Positions 35,064 through 43,088 of a stretch of 64,000 nt of DNA are shown here, piece after piece (position 1 is the stretch's first letter; each line of letters starts with the position of its first letter). Both the position numbers and the translations under genes were made by a program. Below the pieces are notes generated by a model. It saw only the letters and a program-made list of their open reading frames with translations, did not search any database and was not told the DNA's origin. The stretch comes from Syntrophales bacterium (GTDB lineage: Bacteria; Desulfobacterota; Syntrophia; Syntrophales; PHBD01): positions 992,001 through 1,056,000 of the forward strand of contig DAOSEM010000001.1 in assembly GCA_035363115.1 (NCBI GenBank), given 5' to 3'.

Positions 35064-35400
35064 AAGAGGCGAGGTCTGGCTGGTTAATTTTGATCCGACC
35101 AAGGGAGCCGAGATCCAAAAAACCCGGCCGGCAGTGGTAGTCAGTTCCGATGCGATCGGCATTTTGCCGATAAAGCTGATTGCACCGGTTACCGAATGGA
35201 AAAACCACTACAACCGAAATCTCTGGCACGTCCGAATTGATCCCGACAGGACAAACGGTCTAATGAAGCCATCCGCTGTCGATGCCCTTCAAGTGCGCGG
35301 CGTCTCGACAGATCGATTCATCCGGAAACTCGGCCGCGTATCTGCGGCGACAATGGAGGAAATCGCGGCTGCGATTGCGGCGGTGGTGGAATATGAATAA
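35053..35400 (+). CDS. MazF/PemK-family endoribonuclease toxin
   Basis: This is a 115-residue toxin-fold protein. It shows MNIRRGEVWLVNFDPTKGAEIQKTRPAVVVSS at the start and KPSAVDALQVRGVSTDRFIRKLG later, the conserved MazF core. MazF toxins cut mRNA at short motifs. The TTG start at 35053, with GGGAG six bases upstream, removes a long N-terminal extension that merely reads the preceding gene in another frame. Overlap with the XRE-ImmA gene implies coupled translation. No conventional small MazE antitoxin is present, so the upstream protein may fill that role. Confidence 0.87.
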   Translation: MNIRRGEVWLVNFDPTKGAEIQKTRPAVVVSSDAIGILPIKLIAPVTEWKNHYNRNLWHVRIDPDRTNGLMKPSAVDALQVRGVSTDRFIRKLGRVSAATMEEIAAAIAAVVEYE

Positions 35401-35557
35401 CACGTTATTTGCCGTAGGACGAACTTAAGCATGATGCCTTGTGTAAGACAGTACAGAAGAGAACTCCCTGAAAGCCGTAATTCATTAAAATATCCAAATA
35501 TTGTCGTTTCAAATTGCAAATACTAAAAAATCATTTACGTCACCGGAGGTGGTTTCT

Positions 35558-36433
35558 ATGGGAGATGCCGCATGCTGCCCGGTCCAGACGGTTAGGTCTT
35601 GGAAGGAGCTCAGGGATGTTGAAGAGAGTTATAATGAGCACAAATGGGCCTTTCGAGGACAGAATACATTTAAATTTCCATCATCAAGTCTTGAACGTCA
35701 TTGCATTGAATTTGGCTTCACAGGAGATGGGATTATAGATCTGGAAGTGAAACTGATACGAGATTTTGCCCGTAGATATCATCTTTACAGTGGTTCGACG
35801 CCACCGCAGAAAGGCAACACGCTTGAATGGCTTTCACTTATGCAGCACTACGGCGTACCAACAAGATTGACGGATTTCACATATTCATTTATGAACGCGG
35901 TTTTCTTCGCCCTTGAAGAAAAAGGTAATTGTCTTTGCCCAATAGGTAATTGTACTTGCCCAAGTGTTTGGGTAATTGACCGGATAAAGTTGCTTGAAGA
36001 GGCTGATAAACTAATAAAAGCTTCAATGAACAACTTGAAGGATCCGATCAATAGCTACAACGAGAAAAGAGATAAAAAATCATTTCGCGACCTGTTTATA
36101 AATGAACAGCCGAAAAAGTTTGTGTATCCGGTCAATCCAATTCGTTTCAACGATCGATTGACAAATCAGCAAGGTGTCTTTCTAACACCTGGTGATGTGC
36201 GATGTACATTTAAAGAAAACCTGAAAGCAATTCCAAAATCCGAAACTATAATGGTGCGAGTTGCGATAAGTGACAGCAAAAGATCAGATATACTTGAAAG
36301 ACTTCATAGGCTTGGAATTAACCGAGCGAGTCTGTTTCCAGGACTTGAAGGGTATGCTCGTTCGCTTCGCACGAAGTCATTGATTCTGCGTCATTTGGAC
36401 AAACAAAATATTGATATGCTCAAACAGGTATAA
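35558..36433 (+). CDS. FRG-domain protein
   Basis: This 291-residue protein carries an FRG domain: HKWAFRGQ (FRG at 32-34) and LMQHYGVPTRLTDFTYS (94-110). A Cys cluster, CLCPIGNCTC (125-134), interrupts the domain and could bind a metal. The ATG at 35558 has GGAGGTGG seven bases upstream; a TTG at 35501 would add a poor leader. The base composition is far more AT-rich than the genome around it, a sign of transfer. FRG domains are common in mobile and defence-linked proteins but their activity is not established. It follows the toxin pair on the same strand after 157 bases. Confidence 0.82.
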   Translation: MGDAACCPVQTVRSWKELRDVEESYNEHKWAFRGQNTFKFPSSSLERHCIEFGFTGDGIIDLEVKLIRDFARRYHLYSGSTPPQKGNTLEWLSLMQHYGVPTRLTDFTYSFMNAVFFALEEKGNCLCPIGNCTCPSVWVIDRIKLLEEADKLIKASMNNLKDPINSYNEKRDKKSFRDLFINEQPKKFVYPVNPIRFNDRLTNQQGVFLTPGDVRCTFKENLKAIPKSETIMVRVAISDSKRSDILERLHRLGINRASLFPGLEGYARSLRTKSLILRHLDKQNIDMLKQV

Positions 36434-36603
36434 CTGAACGGCGTTGGAAGCGTTTCAACACCTTTCAGGCCGCAATGCAGAACTTCGATAATGACATGCG
36501 TTTCAATAGTAGTAGGTGAATTCAATGGGCAGGACTTTTTTTAACTCTGTCTGTTGAGTCGTTTTTATCCGTTGTCTGAGAAAACGGTCCCTCCACCCCC
36601 CCC

Positions 36604-37365
36604 TCAGTCCCTGGCCTTCCCCACCGGGGCGAGGTAGATGACGAACTCCTCCTCGCCGTCCACGCCCAGCAGCCGGTCCATGGCCTCCTGGTCGTAGGCG
36701 GCCACGGCGCAGGTCCCCAGCCCGGCGGCCTCGCAGGCCAGGTAGAGGTTCTGGCAGACGTGGCCCGCGTCCAGGGCGATGACCTTGTGGGCCGCCTGGC
36801 CGTAACGCCACTCCATCCGGTAGGGGATCACGGTCCAGAGGAAGGTGACCGCCGCCCGGCCGAGGCATGGTTGGCCGAGGGCCGCCGCGACGAGCTGCGC
36901 CGCCGGGTTGTCCTCCCGGGATACCGGCAGGAGCTCGTGCTCCAGGGGAAGGTAGCGGTAGATCCCGGGATCGAGCCCTGCCACGTTGAGGGCACAGAGA
37001 TACGTCTCCAGGGCGTGGCGGCAGCCCGCCGAGGGAACCGTCCGGAGGGCGTGGCCTCGGTCGAGGACCTGGCGGATACCCTGGGTGGCCCAGAGCAGAA
37101 AGGACAGCGTCTCCAGGGAAACCGGCTCCGGCAGGAAGTCCCGGCGGCTCCGGCGGCGGGCGATGGCCCCCGCGAGGTCGCAGGCGGGCGTCGATTCACC
37201 GGGGCGGACGGGCGGCAGGGCGATGCGGGCGGCGTCCGGCGGCCAGGGCTTCTCGATGGGCGGCGCGGGAACGCCCCGGTTCTGGTCGGTCCGGGAGAAG
37301 TCGGTGTGCCGGCGGATCGTGTCCTTGAGGAAAAAACGGAGTTTTTCCAGGAGCGGATCGGTCAT
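36604..37365 (-). CDS. SagB/ThcOx-type nitroreductase-family oxidoreductase
   Basis: This is a 253-residue FMN-dependent oxidoreductase fold. It has IARRRSRRDFLPEPVSLETLSFLLWATQG, VPSAGCRHALETYL, GLDPGIYRYLP and GLGTCAVAAYDQEAMDRLLG, the pattern of SagB-type dehydrogenases. SagB enzymes oxidise azolines in modified peptides, but no precursor or cyclodehydratase genes are nearby. A stand-alone redox role is therefore more likely. GGAAAGGA precedes the ATG at 37365. Confidence 0.88.
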   Translation of the reverse strand: MTDPLLEKLRFFLKDTIRRHTDFSRTDQNRGVPAPPIEKPWPPDAARIALPPVRPGESTPACDLAGAIARRRSRRDFLPEPVSLETLSFLLWATQGIRQVLDRGHALRTVPSAGCRHALETYLCALNVAGLDPGIYRYLPLEHELLPVSREDNPAAQLVAAALGQPCLGRAAVTFLWTVIPYRMEWRYGQAAHKVIALDAGHVCQNLYLACEAAGLGTCAVAAYDQEAMDRLLGVDGEEEFVIYLAPVGKARD

Positions 37366-37402
37366 GGCGGGTCCTTTCCGGAGCCGTTTTCTGTCTGGCC
37401 CG

Positions 37403-37431
37403 ACTGTAGGGAAAACGACGGGGGGTGTCAA
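37403..37431 (-). promoter_or_regulatory. promoter of the SagB-type gene
   Basis: On the complement, TTGACA (37426-37431) and TACAGT (37403-37408) have the ideal 17-base spacing, 38 bases before the start codon. Confidence 0.6.
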
Positions 37432-37494
37432 GACGGCCGGTGCTGCCGGATGAATTACAGATCGGCCCGCTCCCTGCGCAGGCTCCCTCCCCGC

Positions 37495-37523
37495 TTGACA
37501 CGAAGTGCCCGCTTCCGTATAGT
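37495..37523 (+). promoter_or_regulatory. strong sigma-70 promoter of the SLC13/MscS/DUF389 operon
   Basis: A perfect TTGACA (37495-37500) is followed after 17 bases by TATAGT (37518-37523). The first start codon is about 58 bases downstream. This is the clearest housekeeping promoter in the window. Confidence 0.75.
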
Positions 37524-37581
37524 AACGATACCCAAAAACATCGTATTATTGAAAAGATATGAAGGAATGACGGGAGTTTCC

Positions 37582-39372
37582 ATGACCCTTGACATGCTCA
37601 TCGTACTGGGAGTGATCGCGCTGGCCGTCGCCCTCTTTGCGTCGGAGAAGCTTCCCGTTGACCTCACGGCGATTCTCGTCATGTGCATCCTCCTTGTGAC
37701 GGGGATCGTTACTCCTGCGGAGGGGCTCTCGGGTTTCAGCAACTCCGCCACGGTCACTGTCGCCGCCATGTTCATCCTCAGTGCCGCGCTGACGAAAACC
37801 GGGGTGGTGAATTTTCTCGGGAACTGGACGTCCAGGATGTTCAAATTCAACTTCTGGCTGGGCCTGATCGGGACGATGCTCGCCGTCGGCGCCATGTCGG
37901 CCTTCATCAACAACACGCCCATCGTGGCCGTGTTCATCCCGATTCTCCTGGGGCTTTCGGCGGTGAACGGTCTCAGCCCCTCCCGGCTCCTGATGCCGAT
38001 CTCCTTCGCCTCCATGTTCGGCGGCGTCTGCACGCTCATCGGGACCTCAACCAACATCCTCGTCAACTCCATCGCCGTTCAGCACGGCCTGCCGGCCTTC
38101 GGCATGTTCGAGTTCAGCTCCCTGGGGCTCGTCTTCTTCGCCGCCGGCATGGTCTACATGGCTGTGATCGGCATCCGGATGCTGCCCGAAACGGCCGTCG
38201 CCGCCGACCTGACGGAAAAGTTCCAGATGCATGAGTACCTGACGGACATCGTTCTCCTTCCCGAGGCGAAGTCCGTCGGCAGGCGGGTCGGGGAATCCCC
38301 CCTGGTGCGGGAGTTGGAGATCGACATCATCGAAGTGATCCGGGGCGGCAGGCGCCTGTTGACGCCCCTGGAGGAAATTGTCCTTGAAGAGAACGACCTG
38401 CTGCGGGTCCGGTGCGACATCCGGCAGCTCCAGAAGCTGAAGGAGCGCCTGGGAATCCGGATGATCACGGACTGCCAGCTTCACGAGGGCGATTTCCAGT
38501 GCGAGGACCTGGCCCTGACGGAGGTTGTCATCGCCCCGAACTCGAGCCTGGTGGGAAAGACGGTCAAGTCGGCCCGGTTTCGCAACATCTTCCGGGCAAC
38601 GGCCCTGGCCCTGCGGCATCGCGGTCAGCTCATGAACGCCGGTTTCTCCGAGACCCGCCTCCGGGCCGGTGATGCCATCCTGGTGGAGGCGCGGAGGGAG
38701 AATGTCGAGGCGATCCGGAGCGACCGGAATTTTGTCGTCGTCTCGGAGATCGAGACGCCCCAGTACCGAAAAGACAAAATCCTTCCCGCCCTGGCGATCA
38801 TCGCCGCAGTAATCTTGACGGCGAGCCTGGGCGTCCTGCCCATCATGATCGGGGCGATCATCGGAGCCATCCTCCTCGTCGGGGCCGGATGCCTTTCCCT
38901 GGAGGAGGCCTATGAGGCCATCGAGTGGAAGGTGATCTTTCTGCTCGGAGGGATCATCTCTCTGGGGGTCGCCCTGGAGAAGACGGGGGCGGCCATGTAC
39001 CTGTCCGGCCGGATGATCGATCTCCTCGCCGGTCTGGGTCCGGTGGCCATCGTCTGTGCCCTGTATTTTCTCACCTCGCTTCTAACGGAGGCGATGTCGA
39101 ACAATGCCACGGCGGTTCTCCTGGCGCCGATCGCCATCGCCGCGGCGGGCGCCATGGGAGTCAGCCCCAAGCCCTTCCTGATGGCCGTCACCTTTGCCGC
39201 CTCCGCCAGTTTCATGACCCCTGTGGGCTACCAGACGAACACGATGATCTACGGCGCGGGCCAGTACCGGTTCGCCGATTTCCTGAAGGTGGGGACGCCG
39301 CTGAACCTGATCTTCTGGATCCTGGCGACGATCTTCATCCCCGTTTTCTTTCCCTTTCAGGAGGGGCCATGA
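37582..39372 (+). CDS. SLC13/DASS-family anion transporter with two RCK_C domains
   Basis: This is a 596-residue membrane carrier. Membrane segments at both ends frame two cytosolic RCK_C (TrkA-C) domains at roughly 205-375 (ELEIDIIEVIRGGRRLL and APNSSLVGKTVKSARFRNIF). The transport halves contain AAMFILSAALTKTGVV, INNTPIVAVFIPI, LTEAMSNNATAVLLAPI and TPVGYQTNTMIYG, family hallmarks. Substrates of this family include dicarboxylates, sulfate and other anions. The ATG at 37582 follows GGGAG by six bases; another ATG at 37567 is possible. The stop overlaps the mscS start. Confidence 0.9.
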   Translation: MTLDMLIVLGVIALAVALFASEKLPVDLTAILVMCILLVTGIVTPAEGLSGFSNSATVTVAAMFILSAALTKTGVVNFLGNWTSRMFKFNFWLGLIGTMLAVGAMSAFINNTPIVAVFIPILLGLSAVNGLSPSRLLMPISFASMFGGVCTLIGTSTNILVNSIAVQHGLPAFGMFEFSSLGLVFFAAGMVYMAVIGIRMLPETAVAADLTEKFQMHEYLTDIVLLPEAKSVGRRVGESPLVRELEIDIIEVIRGGRRLLTPLEEIVLEENDLLRVRCDIRQLQKLKERLGIRMITDCQLHEGDFQCEDLALTEVVIAPNSSLVGKTVKSARFRNIFRATALALRHRGQLMNAGFSETRLRAGDAILVEARRENVEAIRSDRNFVVVSEIETPQYRKDKILPALAIIAAVILTASLGVLPIMIGAIIGAILLVGAGCLSLEEAYEAIEWKVIFLLGGIISLGVALEKTGAAMYLSGRMIDLLAGLGPVAIVCALYFLTSLLTEAMSNNATAVLLAPIAIAAAGAMGVSPKPFLMAVTFAASASFMTPVGYQTNTMIYGAGQYRFADFLKVGTPLNLIFWILATIFIPVFFPFQEGP

Positions 39373-40235
39373 ACACGATCTCCGACATCGCGAACCGCAT
39401 CGTCGAGCATCTGAGCGTTCCCCTGTTCTCCCTGGGCGGGTCCACGTTCACCCTCTGGATGCTCGTCTACCTGGTCTTCTTTTCCGTCCTCCTCGTCTTC
39501 GCGGCGTCCAGGATCAACCGGATCGTCGCGTACCGGATCCTGGCGAACAGCCGGATCGACCTGGGCGTCCGGATCGCCATCGGGTCCATCGTGAAGTACG
39601 CCCTCCTGACGATCGGCTTCGTCATCATCCTGCAGACAGCGGGGATCGACCTGAGCAGCATCACCATCCTGTTCGGGGCCCTCGGCGTCGGCATCGGCTT
39701 CGGCCTGCAGAACATCACGAACAACTTCGTCAGCGGGCTCATCATCCTGTTCGAGCGGCCCATCAAGGTGGGCGACCGGATCGAGGTGTCCGGCATCGCC
39801 GGGGACGTTGTGGACATCTCCATGAGGGCCACCACCATCGTCACGAACGACAACATCTCCATCATCGTCCCGAACTCCGAGTTCATCTCCTCGACGGTCA
39901 TCAACTGGAGCCACACGGACCGCAACGTCCGCTTCAACTTTCCCGTCGGAGTGTCCTACCGGGAGGATCCCCTGAAGATCCGGGAACTCCTGCTGAACAT
40001 CGCCCTCGACCATCCCGGAGTCCTGAAAGAGCCCAAGCCGGACGTGCTGTTCACCGAGTACGGCGACAGCGCGCTCATGTTCAACCTGCGGGTCTGGACG
40101 AGCGAATTCGTCAACCGTCCCGGGGTCCTGAAGAGCCAACTGTACTATGAGATCTCCCGGCGGTTCCGGGAGGCGGGTGTGGAAATTCCGTTTCCCCAGC
40201 GGGACATCCACATCAAGGAGCTGCCAAAGGGGTGA
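39369..40235 (+). CDS. MscS-family mechanosensitive channel
   Basis: This is a 288-residue small-conductance channel. The pore helix and beta domain read SSITILFGALGVGIGFGLQNITNNFVSGLIILFERPIKVGDRIEV, then VPNSEFISSTVINWSH. Three membrane helices precede them. It releases solutes on osmotic down-shock. AGGAGG lies four bases before the ATG, which overlaps the transporter stop (ATGA). Confidence 0.94.
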   Translation: MNTISDIANRIVEHLSVPLFSLGGSTFTLWMLVYLVFFSVLLVFAASRINRIVAYRILANSRIDLGVRIAIGSIVKYALLTIGFVIILQTAGIDLSSITILFGALGVGIGFGLQNITNNFVSGLIILFERPIKVGDRIEVSGIAGDVVDISMRATTIVTNDNISIIVPNSEFISSTVINWSHTDRNVRFNFPVGVSYREDPLKIRELLLNIALDHPGVLKEPKPDVLFTEYGDSALMFNLRVWTSEFVNRPGVLKSQLYYEISRRFREAGVEIPFPQRDIHIKELPKG

Positions 40236-40245
40236 GGAGTCGAAA

Positions 40246-41556
40246 ATGATTCGGAAAATCATGCATTCCCTGAAACTGGACAGCGACATCGAGGATTGCG
40301 AGGTCATTCACGCAACCATCGAACGGGACGTCATCTTCAAGGGAACCAATCTCTGGATTCTGGCCTTCGCCATCATCGTGGCCTCCGTCGGGCTGAACAT
40401 GAACTCCACGGCCGTCATCATCGGCGCCATGCTCATCTCACCGCTCATGGGGCCGATCAACGGCATGGGTTACAGCCTTGCCACGTATAACTTTCCGCTG
40501 TTTCGGAGGGCCGTAAAAAATTTCTCCTTCGCCGTCTTCGCCAGCCTCGCCGCCTCCACCCTCTACTTCGCCATCAGCCCGGTCTCCGCGGCCCATTCGG
40601 AGCTGCTGGCGAGAACCAGCCCGACCATCTACGACGTCCTCATCGCGCTGTTCGGCGGCCTGGCCGGCATCGTGGCCATCAGCAGCAAGTCCAAGGGAAA
40701 CGTCATTCCCGGCGTAGCCATCGCCACGGCGCTGATGCCGCCCCTGTGCACGGCAGGGTATGGTCTGGCAACGGGCCAGCTGACCTTCTTCTTCGGGGCC
40801 CTGTACCTCTTCACGATCAACACGGTCTTCATCGCCCTGTCCTCCGTCGCCGTTTCCCAGGTGCTGAACTTTCCCATCCGTACCCTCGTGGAGCAGTCGC
40901 AGAAAAACAGGGTCAACCGGATCATCACCTACGTGATCCTCGTCACGACCATCCCCAGCATCTACTTCGGGTACGGCCTGGTCCAGAAGGAGGCCTTCAT
41001 GGAGCGGGCCTCGAAGTTCACCCGGAACGTGACCATCGTGGAGGGGACCTACCTGCTGAAGGACGAGGTCAATCCGGGCGACCGGACGATCACCCTGATC
41101 TACGGAGGAAGCACCCTGACGGAGGCGCAGAAGCGAGCCATCACGGAGCGGGCGAAGGATTTCGCGCTGGACGAGACGAAGCTGGTTTTCCGGCAGGGCT
41201 TTTCCATCGACGATGCGGAGAGGCGGGAAACGCAGGTGGACAGCCTGAAGGCGGAAATCAACCGCCTGAAGGCGATGCTGGGGGAGGAGGAAAAGCGGCG
41301 GGCGGAGGCAGGCCGGCGGGCGGCACAGGGGAGGCAGCTCCTGGCGGAGATCAAGCCGCTCTACCCGCAGGTCCTGGCCTGCACGTACTCGGAGGCGAAC
41401 ACGTTTCGCCACGGCGCCGAAGCGCCGGAAAAGCAGGATGTTATCGTTTTTAAAATCAGAAAGGGTTCGCTCAAAAAAGCGGATCGGAAGAAAATCCAAA
41501 ACTGGCTCGCGTCGCGCCTGGAAAAGAAGGCGATCAAGGTGTTCTTCGAGACCTGA
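40246..41556 (+). CDS. DUF389 (TIGR00341-like) membrane protein
   Basis: This is a 436-residue protein. The DUF389 core is clear: GTNLWILAFAIIVASVGLNMNSTAVIIGAMLISPLMGPINGMGY and GGLAGIVAISSKSKGNVIPGVAIATALMPPLCTAGYG. A soluble C-terminal part of about 150 residues includes a probable coiled coil (VDSLKAEINRLKAMLGEEEKRR region). The biochemical function of the family is not established. It begins ten bases after mscS with GAGGAG upstream. Confidence 0.9.
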   Translation: MIRKIMHSLKLDSDIEDCEVIHATIERDVIFKGTNLWILAFAIIVASVGLNMNSTAVIIGAMLISPLMGPINGMGYSLATYNFPLFRRAVKNFSFAVFASLAASTLYFAISPVSAAHSELLARTSPTIYDVLIALFGGLAGIVAISSKSKGNVIPGVAIATALMPPLCTAGYGLATGQLTFFFGALYLFTINTVFIALSSVAVSQVLNFPIRTLVEQSQKNRVNRIITYVILVTTIPSIYFGYGLVQKEAFMERASKFTRNVTIVEGTYLLKDEVNPGDRTITLIYGGSTLTEAQKRAITERAKDFALDETKLVFRQGFSIDDAERRETQVDSLKAEINRLKAMLGEEEKRRAEAGRRAAQGRQLLAEIKPLYPQVLACTYSEANTFRHGAEAPEKQDVIVFKIRKGSLKKADRKKIQNWLASRLEKKAIKVFFET

Positions 41557-41638
41557 TCCGGCTGGTACCGCCGGTATTGTCCCGCGTTCCCGATATGGGG
41601 CGGGAGGATGGAACATCCATCCGGAAGAGGAGGAAGCC

Positions 41639-43048
41639 ATGGAATCCCATCGCAGCGTCACGAACGTGCCATTCGATGAAATCCGGATCGGTGCATCCGA
41701 GGAATGGACGATCGTGCTGAACCGGACGCAGCTCGATCTGATGGCCCTCGTCTCCGGGGACGTGGATTCCTTTCATCTGTCCGCGGAGGCAGGCGGCGGG
41801 GATCCAGACCGGACCGAGACAACGGAAGCCGCCGGCTCCGAGGCCCTGTTGTCCGATCTGATCGGAACGCGCCTTCCCGGCCCCGGGACGAAGATCCTGA
41901 GCCGGGACATGCGATACGCCGGCGACGTCCGGGTGGGGGATTCGCTCACGGCCCGGGTCACCGTGACGGCGAAGGACGACACGGGCCGCCGCGTCGTTCT
42001 TGACTGCCGGGTCGTCAACCAGGAGGGCCGGGAGCTGGTTGCCGGCACAACGGTCGTGGAGGCCCCGGAGAAAAAGCTTGCCTACAGCGAAGTCGCGCCG
42101 GCCCACCTGGAGCTCAGGCGGCGGGACGTCTTCGTGAACCTTTTCCGGGCCTGCAGGGTCTGCGGTCCCGTCACGTGCGCCGTTGCGCATCCATGCGACC
42201 GCGACTCCCTCGCGGGAGCGCTCCTGGCGGCCGAGCGGGGAATCATCATCCCGGTTCTGGTCGGTCCCGAGGAGAAAATCCGCCACGCCGCCGAGGAGGC
42301 GGGGATCGACCTGGGAGACCATCGGATCGTCGCGGTTCCCCACAGCCACGCGGCGGCGGCAAAGGCCGTCGAGATGGCGCGCCGGGGCGAGGTGGAGTCG
42401 ATCATGAAGGGGAGCCTCCACACCGACGAGCTGTTGGGGGCCGTCGTCCCTTCCGCCTCGGGGCTCCGGACCGAACGGCGGATCAGCCACGCCTTTGTCC
42501 TGGACGTTCCCGCCTACCCCAAAATGCTCATGATGACCGACGCGGCGGTCAACCTCTTTCCCGGCCTCGATGACAAGAGGGACATCATCCAGAACGCCAT
42601 CGACCTGGCTGTGGCGCTGAGGATCTCAACGCCACGGGTGGGCATCCTCTCCGCCGTGGAGACGGTCACCTCCCGGATCCCCTCCACGCTGGACGCGGCG
42701 GCCCTGTGCAAGATGGCGGACCGGGGCCAGATCCAGGGCGGCATCCTCGACGGACCGCTGGCTTACGACAATGCCATCAGCGCACGGGCCGCGAAGACCA
42801 AGGGAATCGAATCCCCCGTCAGCGGCGAGGCGGACATCCTCCTGGCACCGGACATCGAGTCGGCCAACATGCTCCTGAAGCAGCTCACCTACCTGGCGGG
42901 AGCGGAGGGTGCCGGGATCGTGCTGGGCACCCGGATCCCGATCATCCTCACCAGCCGGGCCGATACGGTGCGGACGCGGCTGGCCTCGGCGGCACTCATG
43001 GCCATTGTCGCCCGGACGGCCCGGGCCGGCCGCTCTCCGGTGAAATGA
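41639..43048 (+). CDS. fused MaoC-like hydratase / phosphate acyltransferase
   Basis: This is a 469-residue fusion. The N-terminal ~150 residues form a MaoC hot-dog domain; GDVDSFHLSAE retains the Asp and His of the hydratase-2 motif. From about residue 165 the chain is a phosphotransacetylase/phosphotransbutyrylase domain (DRDSLAGALLAAERGIIIPVLVGP, MKGSLHTDELLGAVV, ISHAFVLDVPAYPKMLMMTDAAVN, GPLAYDNAISARAAKTKGI). The Pta part would interconvert acyl-CoA and acyl-phosphate. No kinase gene is adjacent. GAGGAGG precedes the ATG. Its place among ion-transport genes is unexplained. Confidence 0.9.
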   Translation: MESHRSVTNVPFDEIRIGASEEWTIVLNRTQLDLMALVSGDVDSFHLSAEAGGGDPDRTETTEAAGSEALLSDLIGTRLPGPGTKILSRDMRYAGDVRVGDSLTARVTVTAKDDTGRRVVLDCRVVNQEGRELVAGTTVVEAPEKKLAYSEVAPAHLELRRRDVFVNLFRACRVCGPVTCAVAHPCDRDSLAGALLAAERGIIIPVLVGPEEKIRHAAEEAGIDLGDHRIVAVPHSHAAAAKAVEMARRGEVESIMKGSLHTDELLGAVVPSASGLRTERRISHAFVLDVPAYPKMLMMTDAAVNLFPGLDDKRDIIQNAIDLAVALRISTPRVGILSAVETVTSRIPSTLDAAALCKMADRGQIQGGILDGPLAYDNAISARAAKTKGIESPVSGEADILLAPDIESANMLLKQLTYLAGAEGAGIVLGTRIPIILTSRADTVRTRLASAALMAIVARTARAGRSPVK

Positions 43049-43088
43049 GGGAAGACGGCCGTCAGCGGGATCACCGAAGGGAACGACC

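Noticed and set aside
36450..36520. Two GCGTTTCAA copies resembling the end of CRISPR repeats
   Set aside because: Only nine bases match, there are two copies, and no cas gene is nearby.
36525..36570. T-rich sequence with a short ACTC/GAGT stem as a terminator of the FRG gene
   Set aside because: The stem is only four to five pairs with an eight-base loop.
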